From positions 189,861 to 253,860 of the forward strand of contig QAOA01002704.1 in assembly GCA_003255065.1 (NCBI GenBank): a stretch of DNA of 64,000 bases, in the 5' to 3' direction. The translations under genes were made by a program, and so were the position numbers. Shown here piece by piece: positions 10,071-20,523 of the stretch. How positions within the stretch are numbered: the stretch's first letter is position 1; the number at the start of each line of letters is the position of its first letter. Under the pieces are notes generated by a model, which saw only the letters and a program-made list of their open reading frames with translations, ran no database searches and was not told the DNA's origin. This stretch comes from Cercis canadensis. Lineage: Eukaryota > Streptophyta > Magnoliopsida > Fabales > Fabaceae.

Positions 10071-12824
10071 ATGTTGAAGAAGATGACCCTTTTCCTCTCG
10101 ATGGCGTGGCGAAGCAGATGCCACTCTTTCAGTGTAGGAGCCTCCAAGGTAGCTATTGCTCATTACCGTTGTCATAGTTATACGACGGTACGTTCTGGGC
10201 CTTTAGAAGATAAATGGTTAATCACAAGATCTGAGGCTTGGTTCATTAAGATTGTATGTACTGCTTTTGTCTGTTCAAACTCATTGGATAGATATTTGGG
10301 TTATTTCATTGACAATTTGATTCCTTCCCATGTGATTGAGGTTATTAGAGAGCTAAAGAATCCCAAGTCGGGTTTGAAGTTCTTTGAGTTTAGTAGGGGA
10401 AAGTTGAATATTACTCATTCATTCTCGACGTATAATATTCTTTTGAGGTCCCTTTGTCAAGCAGGTCTTCATGATTCTGCAAAAATGGTATATAATTGTA
10501 TGAGGTCTGATGGGCAATTGCCTAATAGTAGGCTGTTGGGTTTTTTAATGTCATCTTATGCACAGGCAGGCAGGTTTGATATCTCAAAGGAATTGCTTTC
10601 TGAGGTCCAGTGCAATAAGTTTAAAGTAATTACTTTTGCTTATAATGAACTGTTCAACATCTTGGTCAAGCACAATGAAGTAGATGATGCGGTTCACATA
10701 TTTAGGGAGCATATGGGATCACATTCTCATCCAGATACTTGCACCTTTAATATTTTAATGCGAGGTTTGTGCAAAGTAGAAAAAATTGATGAAGCATTTG
10801 AGTTTCTCAATGATATGAGCAACTTTGGTTGTTCCCCTGATATATTCACATATAACACTCTCATATATGGTCTGTGTAGAATAAATGAGGTCGATAGAGC
10901 ACTGGATCTTTTAAAAGAAGTTAGATTGAAATGTGAGTTTGTCCCTGACGTTGTTGGTTATAGTACAATAATATCAGGTTATTGCAAGTTGAATAAGATG
11001 GAGAAAGCCAGTTCTGTTTTGCATGAGATGATTAGATCTGGAATTGAACCTGATGCAATTACTTTTAATACTCTTATTGATGGCTTTGTTAAGGCTGGTG
11101 ATATGGCTTCTGCCCTTGCCATGTATGACAAGATGTGTTTTCATGGTTGTCCTCCTACTATTGTAACATATAGCACTCTCATGCATGGTTTGTGTGAAGT
11201 TAACGAGGTCGATAGAGCATGGGATCTTCTTAAAGAAGTTAGATTGAAAAATCAGTTTGTCCCTGACGTTGTTGGTTATAATACAATAATATCAAGTTAT
11301 TGCAAGTTGAATAAGATGGAGAAAGCCAGTTCTGTTTTGCATGAGATGATTAGATCTGGAATTGAACCTGATGCAATTACTTTTAATACTCTTATTGATG
11401 GCTTTGTTAAGGCTGGTGATATGGCTTCTGCCCTTGCCATGTATGACAAGATGTGTTTTCATGGTTGTCCTCCTACTATTGTAACATATAGCACTCTCAT
11501 GCATGGTTTGTGTGAAGTTAACGAGGTCGATAGAGCATGGGATCTTCTTAAAGAAGTTAGATTGAAAAATCAGTTTGTCCTTGACGTTGTTGGTTATAAT
11601 ACAATAATATCAAGTTATTGCAAGTTGAATAAGATGGAGAAAGCTAGTTCTATTTTGCATGAGATGATTAGATCTGGGATTGAACCTGATGCAGTTACTT
11701 TTAATACTCTTATTCATGGCTTTGTTAAGGCTGGTGATATGGCTTCTGCCCTTGCCATGCATGACAAGATGTGTTTTCATGGTTGTCCTCCTGATATTGT
11801 GACATATAGCACTCTCATGCATGGTTTGTGTACAGTTAATGAGGTCGATAGAGCTTGGGATCTTCTTAAAGAAGTTAGATTGAAAAATCAGTTTGTCCCT
11901 AATGCTGTTTGTTATAATACAATAATATCAGGTTATTGCAAGTTGAATAAGATGGAGAAAGCCAGTTCTGTTTTGCATGAGATGATTAGATCTGGGATTG
12001 AACCTGATGCAGTTACTTTTAATACTCTTATTGATGTCTTTGTTAAGGCTGGTGATATGGCTTCCGCCCGTGCCATGTATGACAAGATGTGTTTTCATGG
12101 TTGTCCTTGTGATAATGTGACATATAACATTCTCATGCATGGTTTGTGTACAGTTAATGAGGTCAATAGAGCATGGGATCTTCTTAAAGAAGTTAGATTG
12201 AAAAATCAGTTTTTCCCAGATGTTGTTAGTTATAGTACAATAATATCAGGTTATTGCAAGTTGAATAAGATGGAGAAAGCCAGTTCTGTTTTGCTTGAGA
12301 TTATTAGATCTGGAATTGAACCTAATGCAGTTACTTTTAATACTCTTATTCATGGCTTTGTTAAGGCTGGTGATATGGCTTCTGCCCTTGCCATGCATGA
12401 CAAGATGTGTTCTCATGGTTGCCCTCCTGATTATATGACATATAACATTCTCATGCATGGTTTGTGTAAAGTTAACGAGGTCGATAGAGCATGGGATCTT
12501 CTTAAAGAAGTTAGTTTGAAATGTGAGTTTGTCCCTGACATTTTTTGTTATAATGCAATAGTATCAGGTTATTGCAAGTTGTGTAAGATGGAGGAGGCTA
12601 CTTCTGTTTTGTATGAAATGATTAGATTTGGAATTGAACCTAATGCAGTTACTTTTTATGCTCTTATTGATGGCTTTGGTAAGGCTGGTGGCATGCAGAA
12701 TGCAATGGGTATCTTTGATAAGATGTTTCCAGCTGGTTATGAACCCACTGATATGGCTGTAAATACTTTAATATCCCGTCTATTGAAGCCTAGAATGCCT
12801 AGTGAAGAGTCTCACATTGAGTAA
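10071..12824 (+). CDS. P-class pentatricopeptide repeat protein, 917 aa, expanded tandem array
   Basis: Intronless PPR gene. Proteins of this class bind single-stranded organellar RNA and act in its stability, splicing or translation. The N-terminus is Ser/Arg-rich with few acidic residues and fits a mitochondrial or plastid presequence; it includes MTLFLSMAWRSRCHSFSV. About 22 motifs of 35-36 aa run from about residue 120 to the end, with no E or DYW tail. From 10944 the array is built of 318-bp units (106 aa, three motifs each) starting at 10944, 11262, 11580, 11898 and 12216, plus a diverged sixth at 12534. Units 1 and 2 are almost identical in DNA. The non-repeated N-terminal part resembles, from memory, the Arabidopsis At2g06000 type, which is much shorter, so the array has probably grown in this lineage. 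The start at 10071 is chosen because it precedes the presequence and is the first in-frame ATG after the MULE. Confidence 0.9.
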   Translation: MLKKMTLFLSMAWRSRCHSFSVGASKVAIAHYRCHSYTTVRSGPLEDKWLITRSEAWFIKIVCTAFVCSNSLDRYLGYFIDNLIPSHVIEVIRELKNPKSGLKFFEFSRGKLNITHSFSTYNILLRSLCQAGLHDSAKMVYNCMRSDGQLPNSRLLGFLMSSYAQAGRFDISKELLSEVQCNKFKVITFAYNELFNILVKHNEVDDAVHIFREHMGSHSHPDTCTFNILMRGLCKVEKIDEAFEFLNDMSNFGCSPDIFTYNTLIYGLCRINEVDRALDLLKEVRLKCEFVPDVVGYSTIISGYCKLNKMEKASSVLHEMIRSGIEPDAITFNTLIDGFVKAGDMASALAMYDKMCFHGCPPTIVTYSTLMHGLCEVNEVDRAWDLLKEVRLKNQFVPDVVGYNTIISSYCKLNKMEKASSVLHEMIRSGIEPDAITFNTLIDGFVKAGDMASALAMYDKMCFHGCPPTIVTYSTLMHGLCEVNEVDRAWDLLKEVRLKNQFVLDVVGYNTIISSYCKLNKMEKASSILHEMIRSGIEPDAVTFNTLIHGFVKAGDMASALAMHDKMCFHGCPPDIVTYSTLMHGLCTVNEVDRAWDLLKEVRLKNQFVPNAVCYNTIISGYCKLNKMEKASSVLHEMIRSGIEPDAVTFNTLIDVFVKAGDMASARAMYDKMCFHGCPCDNVTYNILMHGLCTVNEVNRAWDLLKEVRLKNQFFPDVVSYSTIISGYCKLNKMEKASSVLLEIIRSGIEPNAVTFNTLIHGFVKAGDMASALAMHDKMCSHGCPPDYMTYNILMHGLCKVNEVDRAWDLLKEVSLKCEFVPDIFCYNAIVSGYCKLCKMEEATSVLYEMIRFGIEPNAVTFYALIDGFGKAGGMQNAMGIFDKMFPAGYEPTDMAVNTLISRLLKPRMPSEESHIE
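10944..12533 (+). repeat. Five 318-bp tandem units within the PPR array
   Basis: Units at 10944-11261, 11262-11579, 11580-11897, 11898-12215 and 12216-12533. Each encodes three PPR motifs of 35, 35 and 36 aa. The exact length conservation and very high DNA identity point to recent unequal crossing-over or gene conversion. Because of the near-identity this stretch is prone to collapse or misassembly with short reads. Confidence 0.93.
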
Positions 12825-13335
12825 GCTTTATTACTGTAGCAGACTGTTCTTCTGTGAGTGTGGTCAGCACAGCTAATTCTCTTATTCTTGGTCACCAATA
12901 CCATTGCAATGGTACTGCAACAGTTAGAACAATAGTGAGAGTGAGAGGCAGAGCAGAGAGATAGTAGGTATGCAGTGTGGCAATAGAATTGATACACACG
13001 GAGAGTTTGTGAAAGTTTATGGTGTGTTACTGGCAGCATTGGGGTTGCCTGAGTCACTGCACCAGCAGCTGTTCTAGAAGCATTCCAGTGAGATCTTTGA
13101 TTGGGGCAAGTACTTCCAAATTTGGGTTTCCTTCCATGAGGGAATTTCACATTGCTGAAGGGTTTGATTTTGGGTCCAAAATAGGTATCCCATTCCTGGA
13201 ATTTCTATTTGATATGCTGAGTTCTCTTTGGAATAACTTTGATTCTGCTGTTAGTTTTACTGGAATGATTTGATTGTCTTGTTGCAAGAATGAAGCTGGT
13301 ATTGTTGTTTTTGGTTTCTAAACTGTTATTTTGAT
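12825..13335 (+). other. 3' flank of the PPR gene, duplicated at 23148-23648
   Basis: Sequence downstream of the PPR stop, probably 3' UTR. It recurs with a few substitutions and a 3-bp deletion after the second PPR copy. Homology ends abruptly at 13335/13336, where PPR coding sequence resumes, so this is the junction of a tandem duplication. Confidence 0.75.
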
Positions 13336-13609
13336 GTACCATTCTCATGCATGGTTTGTGTAAAGTTCACGAGGTCGATAGAGCATGGGATCTTCTTAAA
13401 GAAGTTAGTTTGAAATATGAGTTTGTCCCTGACGTTGTTGATTATANCAAGAACGAAGCTGGTATTGTTGTTTTTGGTTTCTAAACTGTTATTTTGATGT
13501 ACCATTCTCATGCATGGTTTGTGTAAAGTTCACGAGGTCGATAGAGCATGGGATCTTCTTAAAGAAGTTAGTTTGAAATATGAGTTTGTCCCTGACGTTG
13601 TTGATTATA
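13285..13609. repeat. Uncollapsed assembly duplicate around N at 13447
   Basis: 13285-13446 (162 bp) recurs as 13448-13609 after the single N with essentially no change. The true sequence probably contains it once, so the PPR fragment really starts once, not twice. Confidence 0.88.
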
Positions 13610-14423
13610 ATACAATAATATCAGATTATTGCAAGTTGAATAAGATGGAGAAAGCCAGTTCTGTTTTTCATGAGATGATTAGATCTGGAATTGAACCTAA
13701 TGCAGTTACTTTTACTACTCTTATTGATGGCTTTGTTAAGGCTGGTGATATGGCTTCCGCCCATGCCATGCATGACAAGATGTGTTTTCATGGTTGTCTT
13801 CCTGATATTGTGACATATAGCACTCTCATGCATGGTTTGTGTAAAGTTAATGAGGTCAATAGAGCATGGGATCTTCGTAAAGAAGTTAGATTGAAAAATC
13901 AGTTTGTCCCCTATGTTGTTTGTTATAATACAATAATATCAGGTTATTGCAAGTTGAATAAGATGGAGAAAGCTAGTTCTGTTTTGCATGAGATGATTAG
14001 ATCTGGAATTGAACCTAATGCAGTTACTTTTAATACTCTTATTGATGGCTTTGTTAAGGCTAGTGATATGGCTTCTGCCCATGCCATGTATGACAAGATG
14101 TGTTTTCATGGTTGTCCTCCTAATATTGTGACATATAGCACTCTCATGCATGGTTTGTGTAAAGTTAACGAGGTCAATAGAGCATGGGATCTTCTTAAAG
14201 AAGTTAGATTGAAAAATCAGTTTGTCCCCAATGTTGTTTGTTATAATACAATAATATCAGGTTATTGCAAGTTGAATAAGATGGAGAAAGCCACTTCTGT
14301 TTTGCATGAAATGATTAGATCTGGAATTGAACCTAATGCAGTTACTTCTAATACTCTTATTCATGGCTTTTTTAAGGCTGGTGATATGGCTTCTGCCCTT
14401 GCCATGCATGACAAGATGTGTGC
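13340..14423 (+). pseudogene. Headless second PPR copy, 5' piece
   Basis: PPR coding sequence of the same 318-bp unit type (MHGLCKVHEVDRAWDLLKEV onward) but with no N-terminal presequence. It joins directly to duplicated 3'-flank DNA at 13335. It is open from 13510 for about 304 codons and then runs into the 5' LTR of the inserted retrotransposon at 14424, where 43 LTR-encoded codons follow before TAA at 14551-14553. Before the insertion it continued into 22416-23192. With no promoter, no presequence and an 8-kb insertion it is most likely non-functional, although its reading frame is still clean. Confidence 0.82.
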
Positions 14424-14773
14424 TGATAAGATTGTGGGCTTTAGTGAGGGGTTGGTTAGAGAGGAAGTGGATCAGTTAGAGGATCCACTGGTTAGGCCCA
14501 AAGAGTGGAGGGTATATTTGAGAAAGAAGAAAGGCAAGGGGACTAAGATGTAACTAACTGCATGAGTTAGTTAGAGGAAGCGTGATATGAGGGAGGGAGG
14601 TGAGCAGAGAGGGGACATTCTGGTTGTAGGTTAATATTGAGTGGGACAGGATTCTCTCTAGTAGAGTAATCTCTGTAGGAGCCCTAGGCTCTGTGAGTGA
14701 TTCAATTCACTGTTTTCTGAGAATTCTTATCTGTTTCTATCAATACATACTTGTTAAGTTCTGGTTTTAATCA
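14424..14773 (+). repeat. 5' LTR
   Basis: 350 bp, matching 22066-22415 with 7 substitutions and no indels. Its first 130 bases are open in the frame that continues from the end of pol at the 3' end of the element. Confidence 0.93.
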
Positions 14774-14775
14774 AT

Positions 14776-14794
14776 TGGTCCGACCTGCCGGATT
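14776..14794 (+). other. Primer-binding site matching tRNA-Tyr
   Basis: TGGTCCGACCTGCCGGATT starts 2 bp after the 5' LTR. It is the complement of the 3' end of plant tRNA-Tyr as I recall it (acceptor stem GGTCGGA plus CCA and the T-arm). The second copy at 17090 has one mismatch (GCCAGA). Confidence 0.72.
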
Positions 14795-14801
14795 AATCAC
14801 C

Positions 14802-16273
14802 ATGCCGCCTAAGCCAGTAGACAGAGGAGATGCAATGGAAGCTCGTATGGTCAATATGGAAACCATGGGTCCTCGATTGGAAGGTGTGGAGATTACCTTA
14901 AATGAGTTTCGTGGAGCTCTTCTAGAAATGCAACGATCTCAGCTTGACATGCAGATGTCACTTACTGAGAAAATCCAACAATCTCAGGTGAATTTGCAAC
15001 AAGCTTTCATGAAGGAAATCAATAGGGTAATTGGGAAGAGAGTTGAGGGAGACAAATCAAGTGAGAATTCTCGGGATGGTTCACCAGCATCTACTGGTAC
15101 ACCATTTCGACAACCAGGTGGTAATGCGATGCATGAGGGGTTGGATGAGTATCGCTTATCGGTGAAGAAGGTGGAGTTATCGGGGTTCCAAGGTTTTGAC
15201 CCTATGGGTTGGATTCAGAGAGCTGAATCGTACTTCAAAGTACATAATACCCCGGATGATCTGAAGGTGAAGCTGTCTCGTTTGTGCATGGAAGGAAGTG
15301 TCATTCATTGGTTCACTCTACTGAGAGAATCTGACGAACAAGTAACGTGGGACAAATTCAAACACTCTCTGCTGCTGCGATATGGTGGAATGGTGTACGA
15401 TAATCCTTTTGAAGGATTATTGGTTATTTACCAGTCAGGAATAGTGGAGGAGTTCATTGAGCTTTTCGAAACTGTATCAGCTCAGGTTCCTCGACTAACA
15501 GAGCCTCAATACCTGGGGTATTTAATGGGAGGGCTGCGACCTGATATTCGACAGAAGGTCCGCTCGTTCCATCCCTCTACGCGATGGCAAGTGATGCAAC
15601 AAGCTCGAGACATGGAGCGTGAAATCGAAGGAGTGACTGTCGGCAATGACATCGCATCCTTCCGAGCTCGTTCAGGTCAAACCGATGTAATGGGTAAGCA
15701 TTTCGGGTCACACCCGACCCGAAAATGGGGACTGGGTCATAACCCGATGGGTCCTAGTAAACCCAGTAGTGGCTGGAGCTCTCAAACGGTATCACAGGGC
15801 TGTGCGACTCTGTTCCAAGGTTCGAATGCACAGACGAAAGGCAATGCCTCTGGTTCGAATTGGTCATCTGCTAGTCGAAAATGGGAGGGTGACCAACGTG
15901 GTCCTCCAGAAAGATCAAAAGGTGTGCGGCACATTTCCTATCAGGAGCTTATGGACAGAAAAGTGAAGGGGCTCTGTTTTCGCTGTGGAGAAAAATTCCA
16001 CCCTTTGCATCAATGTGCTGAAAGGAGTTTGAAGCTGGTGATTATGGGGGACGAGGAGGATGAAGGGGAAGAAGGAGAGGTAATTGCTCTGGAGGTTGAA
16101 CAAGGGACAGAGGGGGAAGGATTAGAGTGTAAAATCATGGGTCTCATGGGAATGACAGGGACTGACTTAACTGTCTTCAAAACTATGAGGCTCGAAGGGG
16201 TTTTGAATGATATTCCTATATTGGTGTTGGTGGACAGTGGGGCTAGCCATAATTTTGTGGCACCTCAAGTGGT
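14802..16273 (+). CDS. gag to protease, copy A (cut by N)
   Basis: Retrotransposon gag polyprotein, starting at ATG 14802 shortly after the primer-binding site. It has a retrotransposon gag domain (region around GWIQRAESYF and WDKFKHSLLLRYGG), a canonical CX2CX4HX4C zinc knuckle (CFRCGEKFHPLHQC) and the protease motif DSGASHNF just before the N. No stop lies in this copy, unlike copy B. The continuation should be read from 18588 onward. Confidence 0.85.
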
Positions 16274-16274
16274 N

Positions 16275-16737
16275 AGATGGAGAAAGCTAGTTCTGTTTTG
16301 CATGAGATGATTAGATCTGGAATTGAACCTAATGCAGTTACTTTTAATACTCTTATTGATGGCTTTGTTAAGGCTAGTGATATGGCTTCTGCCCATGCCA
16401 TGTATGACAAGATGTGTTTTCATGGTTGTCCTCCTAATATTGTGACATATAGCACTCTCATGCATGGTTTGTGTAAAGTTAACGAGGTCAATAGAGCATG
16501 GGATCTTCTTAAAGAAGTTAGATTGAAAAATCAGTTTGTCCCCAATGTTGTTTGTTATAATACAATAATATCAGGTTATTGCAAGTTGAATAAGATGGAG
16601 AAAGCCACTTCTGTTTTGCATGAAATGATTAGATCTGGAATTGAACCTAATGCAGTTACTTCTAATACTCTTATTCATGGCTTTTTTAAGGCTGGTGATA
16701 TGGCTTCTGCCCTTGCCATGCATGACAAGATGTGTGC
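16275..16737 (+). pseudogene. Second (allelic) reading of the PPR fragment
   Basis: Matches 13961-14423 and belongs to the uncollapsed 2.3-kb duplicate. It is probably not a separate locus. Confidence 0.8.
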
Positions 16738-17087
16738 TGATAGGATTGTGGGCTTTAGTGAGGGGTTGGTTAGAGAGGAAGTGGATCAGTTAGAGGATCC
16801 ACTGGTTAGGCCCAAAGAGTGGAGGGTATATTCGAGAAAGAAGAAAGGCAAGGGGACTAAGATGTAACTAACTGCATGAGTTAGTTAGAGGAAGCGTGAT
16901 ATGAGGGAGGGAGGTGAGCAGAGAGGGGACATTCTGGTTGTAGGTTAATATTGAGTGGGACAGGATTCTCTCTAGTAGAGTAATCTCTGTAGGAGCCCTA
17001 GGCTCTGTGAGTGATTCAATTCACTATTTTCTGAGAATTCTTATCTGTTTCTATCAATACATACTTGTTAAGTTCTGGTTTTAATCA
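16738..17087 (+). repeat. Third LTR copy (duplicate of the 5' LTR)
   Basis: 350 bp, exactly 2,314 bp after the 5' LTR and inside the assembly duplicate. A solo LTR or nested element is excluded by the colinear PPR sequence before it and gag after it. Confidence 0.85.
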
Positions 17088-17115
17088 ATTGGTCCGACCT
17101 GCCAGATTAATCACC

Positions 17116-19098
17116 ATGCCGCCTAAGCCAGTAGACAGAGGAGATGCAATGGAAGCTCGTATGGTCAATATGGAAACCATGGGTCCTCGATTGGAAGGTG
17201 TGGAGATTACCTTAAATGAGTTTCGTGGAGCTCTTCTGGAAATGCAACGATCTCAGCTTGACATGCAGATGTCACTTACTGAGAAAATCCAACAATCTCA
17301 GGTGAATTTGCAACAAGCTTTCATGAAGGAAATCAATAGGGTAATTGGGAAGAGAGTTGAGGGAGACAAATCAAGTGAGAATTCTCGGGATGGTTCACCA
17401 GCATCTACTGGTACACCATTTCGACAACCAGGTGGTAATGCGATGCATGAGGGGTTGGATGAGTATCGCTTATCGGTGAAGAAGGTGGAGTTATCGGGGT
17501 TCCAAGGTTTTGACCCTATGGGTTGGATTCAGAGAGCTGAATCGTACTTCAAAGTACATAATACCCCGGATGATCTGAAGGTGAAGCTGTCTCGTTTGTG
17601 CATGGAAGGAAGTGTCATTCATTGGTTCACTCTACTGAGAGAATCTGACGAACAAGTAACGTGGGACAAATTCAAACACTCTCTGCTGCTGCGATATGGT
17701 GGAACGGTGTACGATAATCTTTTTAAAGGATTATTGGTTATTTACCAGTCAGGAATAGTGGAGGAGTTCATTGAGCTTTTCGAAACTGTATCAGCTCAGG
17801 TTCCTCGACTAACAGAGCCTCAATACCTGGGGTATTTAATGGGAGGGCTGCGACCTGATATTCGAGAAAAGGTCCGCTCGTTCCATCCCTCTACGCGATG
17901 GCAAGTGATGCAACAAGCTCGAGACATGGAGCGTGAAATCGAATGAGTGACTGTCGGCAATGACATCGCATCCTTCCGAGCTCGTTCAGGTCAAACCGAT
18001 GTAATGGGTAAGCATTTCGGGTCACACCCGACCCGAAAATGGGGACTGGGTCATAACCCGATGGGTCCTAGTAAACCCAGTAGTGGCTGGAGCTCTCAAA
18101 CGGTATCACAGGGCTGTGCGACTCTGTTCCAAGGTTCGAATGCACAGACGAAAGGCAATGCCTCTGGTTCGAATTGGTCATCTGCTAGTCGAAAGTGGGA
18201 GGGTGACCAACGTGGTCCTCCAGAAAGATCAAAAGGTGTGCGGCACATTTCCTATCAGGAGCTTATGGATAGAAAAGTGAAGGGGCTCTGCTTTCGCTGT
18301 GGAGAAAAATTCCACCCTTTGCATCAATGTGCTGAAAGGAGTTTGAAGCTGGTGATTATGGGGGACGAGGAGGATGAAGGGGAAGAAGGAGAGGTAATTG
18401 CTCTGGAGGTTGAACAAGGGACAGAGGGGGAAGGATTAGAGTGTAAAATCATGGGTCTCATGGGAATGACAGGGACTGACTTAACTGTCTTCAAAACTAT
18501 GAGGCTCGAAGGGGTTTTGAATGATATTCCTATATTGGTGTTGGTGGACAGTGGGGCTAGCCATAATTTTGTGGCACCTCAAGTGGTTAATTCACTAAAC
18601 ATTCCTATGGATTCTTCAAGGAAATTTGGAGTGAGACTTGGAGATGGGCATAGGGTCCACACTAGAGATAAATGTTCTAATCTACCTCTGCGTTTTGGAA
18701 AGAATAGTGTGGTGGTGGATGCATATGTGCTTGAGTTGGGTGGTGTTGATATGATTTTAGGGGTGGCTTGGTTGGAAACCTTGGGTAAGGTAGAAATGGA
18801 TTTGAGACATATGACTATGTCATTCCGATTGGGAAAGGAATTGGTAGAACTGCAAGGAGTTGTGGTTGCTAATTCTAAAAATAAATCAAGTAATAATCCT
18901 GAATTGAGTGCTGGTTCACTGCTTGGAGTTATGGAGAACCCTACTTGGCAACTGGAGGGAATGTTATGGAATGCTGAAGGAGGTTTTAAATTAAGGAATA
19001 TTGCTATGTTGGGTCAACAGCAGGAACAAGAGTTGACTAGGTTGCTTGAGACTTTTCCTGAAGTGTCTCAAGAGATGGAAGGGCTGCCTCCTTTTTGA
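17116..19098 (+). pseudogene. gag to protease, copy B, with two in-frame stops
   Basis: Same gag as copy A, but TGA at 17944-17946 interrupts it after the capsid region. The frame then continues through the zinc knuckle and the protease DSGASHNF motif (about 18546) and on towards RT. A second TGA at 19096-19098 lies within GLPPF just before the reverse transcriptase. Copy A lacks the first stop, so the stop is probably one allele. The second stop is outside the duplicate and seen only once. Confidence 0.85.
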
Positions 19099-20523
19099 GG
19101 AATATTTCACTCTATTGTGCTGAAAGAGGGGACTGAACCTATTAACGTTAGACCATATCGTTATCCACATCATCAAAAGAATGAGATAGAGAGGCAAATC
19201 CATGAGATGCTGCAACAAGGAATAATTGCCAATAGCTCTAGTCCATTTTCTAGTCCAGTAATTCTTGTTAAAAAGAAAGATGCATCTTGGAGAATGTGTG
19301 TGGACTATAGGGCTCTCAACAAGGCAACGGTGCAAGATAAATTCCCTATTCCTATGGTTGAGGAGCTGATGGATGAATTACATGGAGCTGGTTTTTTTTC
19401 CAAATTGGACTTAAAATCGGGATATCATCAAATTAGGATGAAGAAGGAAGATGCGGCTAAAACTGCCTTTCGAACTCATGAAGGACATTACGAATTTCTT
19501 GTAATGCCTTTTGGGTTGATGAATGCCCCGGCCACTTTTCAGGCAGCAATGAATCAAATTTTCAAGCCTTATTTACGTAGATTTGTATTGGTCTTCTTTG
19601 ACGACATTCTAGTCTACAGTGGAGATTGGAGGACTCATTTGATGCATCTAACTACAGTTCTTCAAGTGCTTAAAGAAAATCAGTTTGTGGTAAACAAAAA
19701 AAAAATGTAGCTTCGGTCAAAGGCAAGTGGAGTACTTGGGGCATGTTCTGTCCAATAGAGGGGTGGCTGTAGATCCAGCTAAGGTAAAGAGCGTGGTGGA
19801 GTGGCCAGTGCCTCAGAATGTGAAGGGTGTTAGAGGATTCTTGGGCTTGACTGGGTATTACAGAAAATTCATACAGGGTTATGGGAAATTAGCTAAACCC
19901 TTGACTGAACTCACTAAGAAGGAGGCTTTTAAATGGGGACCAGAGGCTCAACAAGCTTTTGAAGCTTTAAAGAGGACAGTCACTACAACTCCTGTTCTGT
20001 CCTTACCGGATTTCTCTCAACCATTTGCTTTGGAATGTGATGCTTCGGGTATTGGGTTGGGTGCAGTTCTAATGCAAAATGGTAAACCCTTAGCCTATTT
20101 CAGTAAGGCCCTGTCTAGCCATTATCTTTCCAAATCGATTTATGAAAAAGAGTTAATGGCAGTGGTGTTGGCAATCCTACATTGGAGACATTATCTGATG
20201 GGGAGGGAGTTTATAGTGTATTCAGACCAAAAAAGCCTAAAGGATCTATTGCGACAGCGAGTTGTTTCTGCTGATCAACAGAATTGGCTAGCTAAGCTGC
20301 TTGGGTTTCAGTTTGAGGTTGTATATAAACCAAGGCCAGACAATAAAGCTGCAGATGCACTTTCAAGACTCCCAATTGAAGGGGAATTGGCTGTAGTGGT
20401 TTCGGGTCCAGTTTGGAGGCAAGGTGGGGAATTGAGATCGGAGGTCGACAAGGATCCCGAGTTACAGCAGATTATTTCTGACTTGGAAAAAAATGCAGAC
20501 AGTCGACCAAGTTTTAGCCTTCA

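Larger units (their letters stand above)
13961..18587. repeat. Large uncollapsed duplicate (2 x 2,313 bp) around N at 16274
   Basis: 13961-16273 and 16275-18587 have exactly equal length and no indel. By eye they differ at about 14 positions, including one that makes a stop in the second gag. Both copies include the end of the PPR fragment, a whole 5' LTR and most of gag. Equal length, a few substitutions and an N exactly at the join fit two alleles placed in series, not a biological duplication. Confidence 0.88.

Noticed and set aside
10974..12458. Series of 70-codon minus-strand frames spaced 318 bp apart
   Set aside because: Antisense shadows of the PPR units. The regular spacing only reflects the coding repeat.
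12812..13150. 112-codon minus-strand frame with a 111-codon counterpart at 23128-23463
   Set aside because: It lies antisense to the duplicated PPR 3' flank. Its conservation is explained by the recent tandem duplication, and no domain is recognisable.
13019..13273. 84-codon plus-strand frame with a counterpart at 23335-23586
   Set aside because: Same duplicated 3' flank; no domain and no gene-like context.
16738..17087. Solo LTR or nested second retrotransposon
   Set aside because: Flanked by colinear PPR and gag sequence exactly 2,314 bp from the 5' LTR, with an N at the join, so it is an assembly duplicate.
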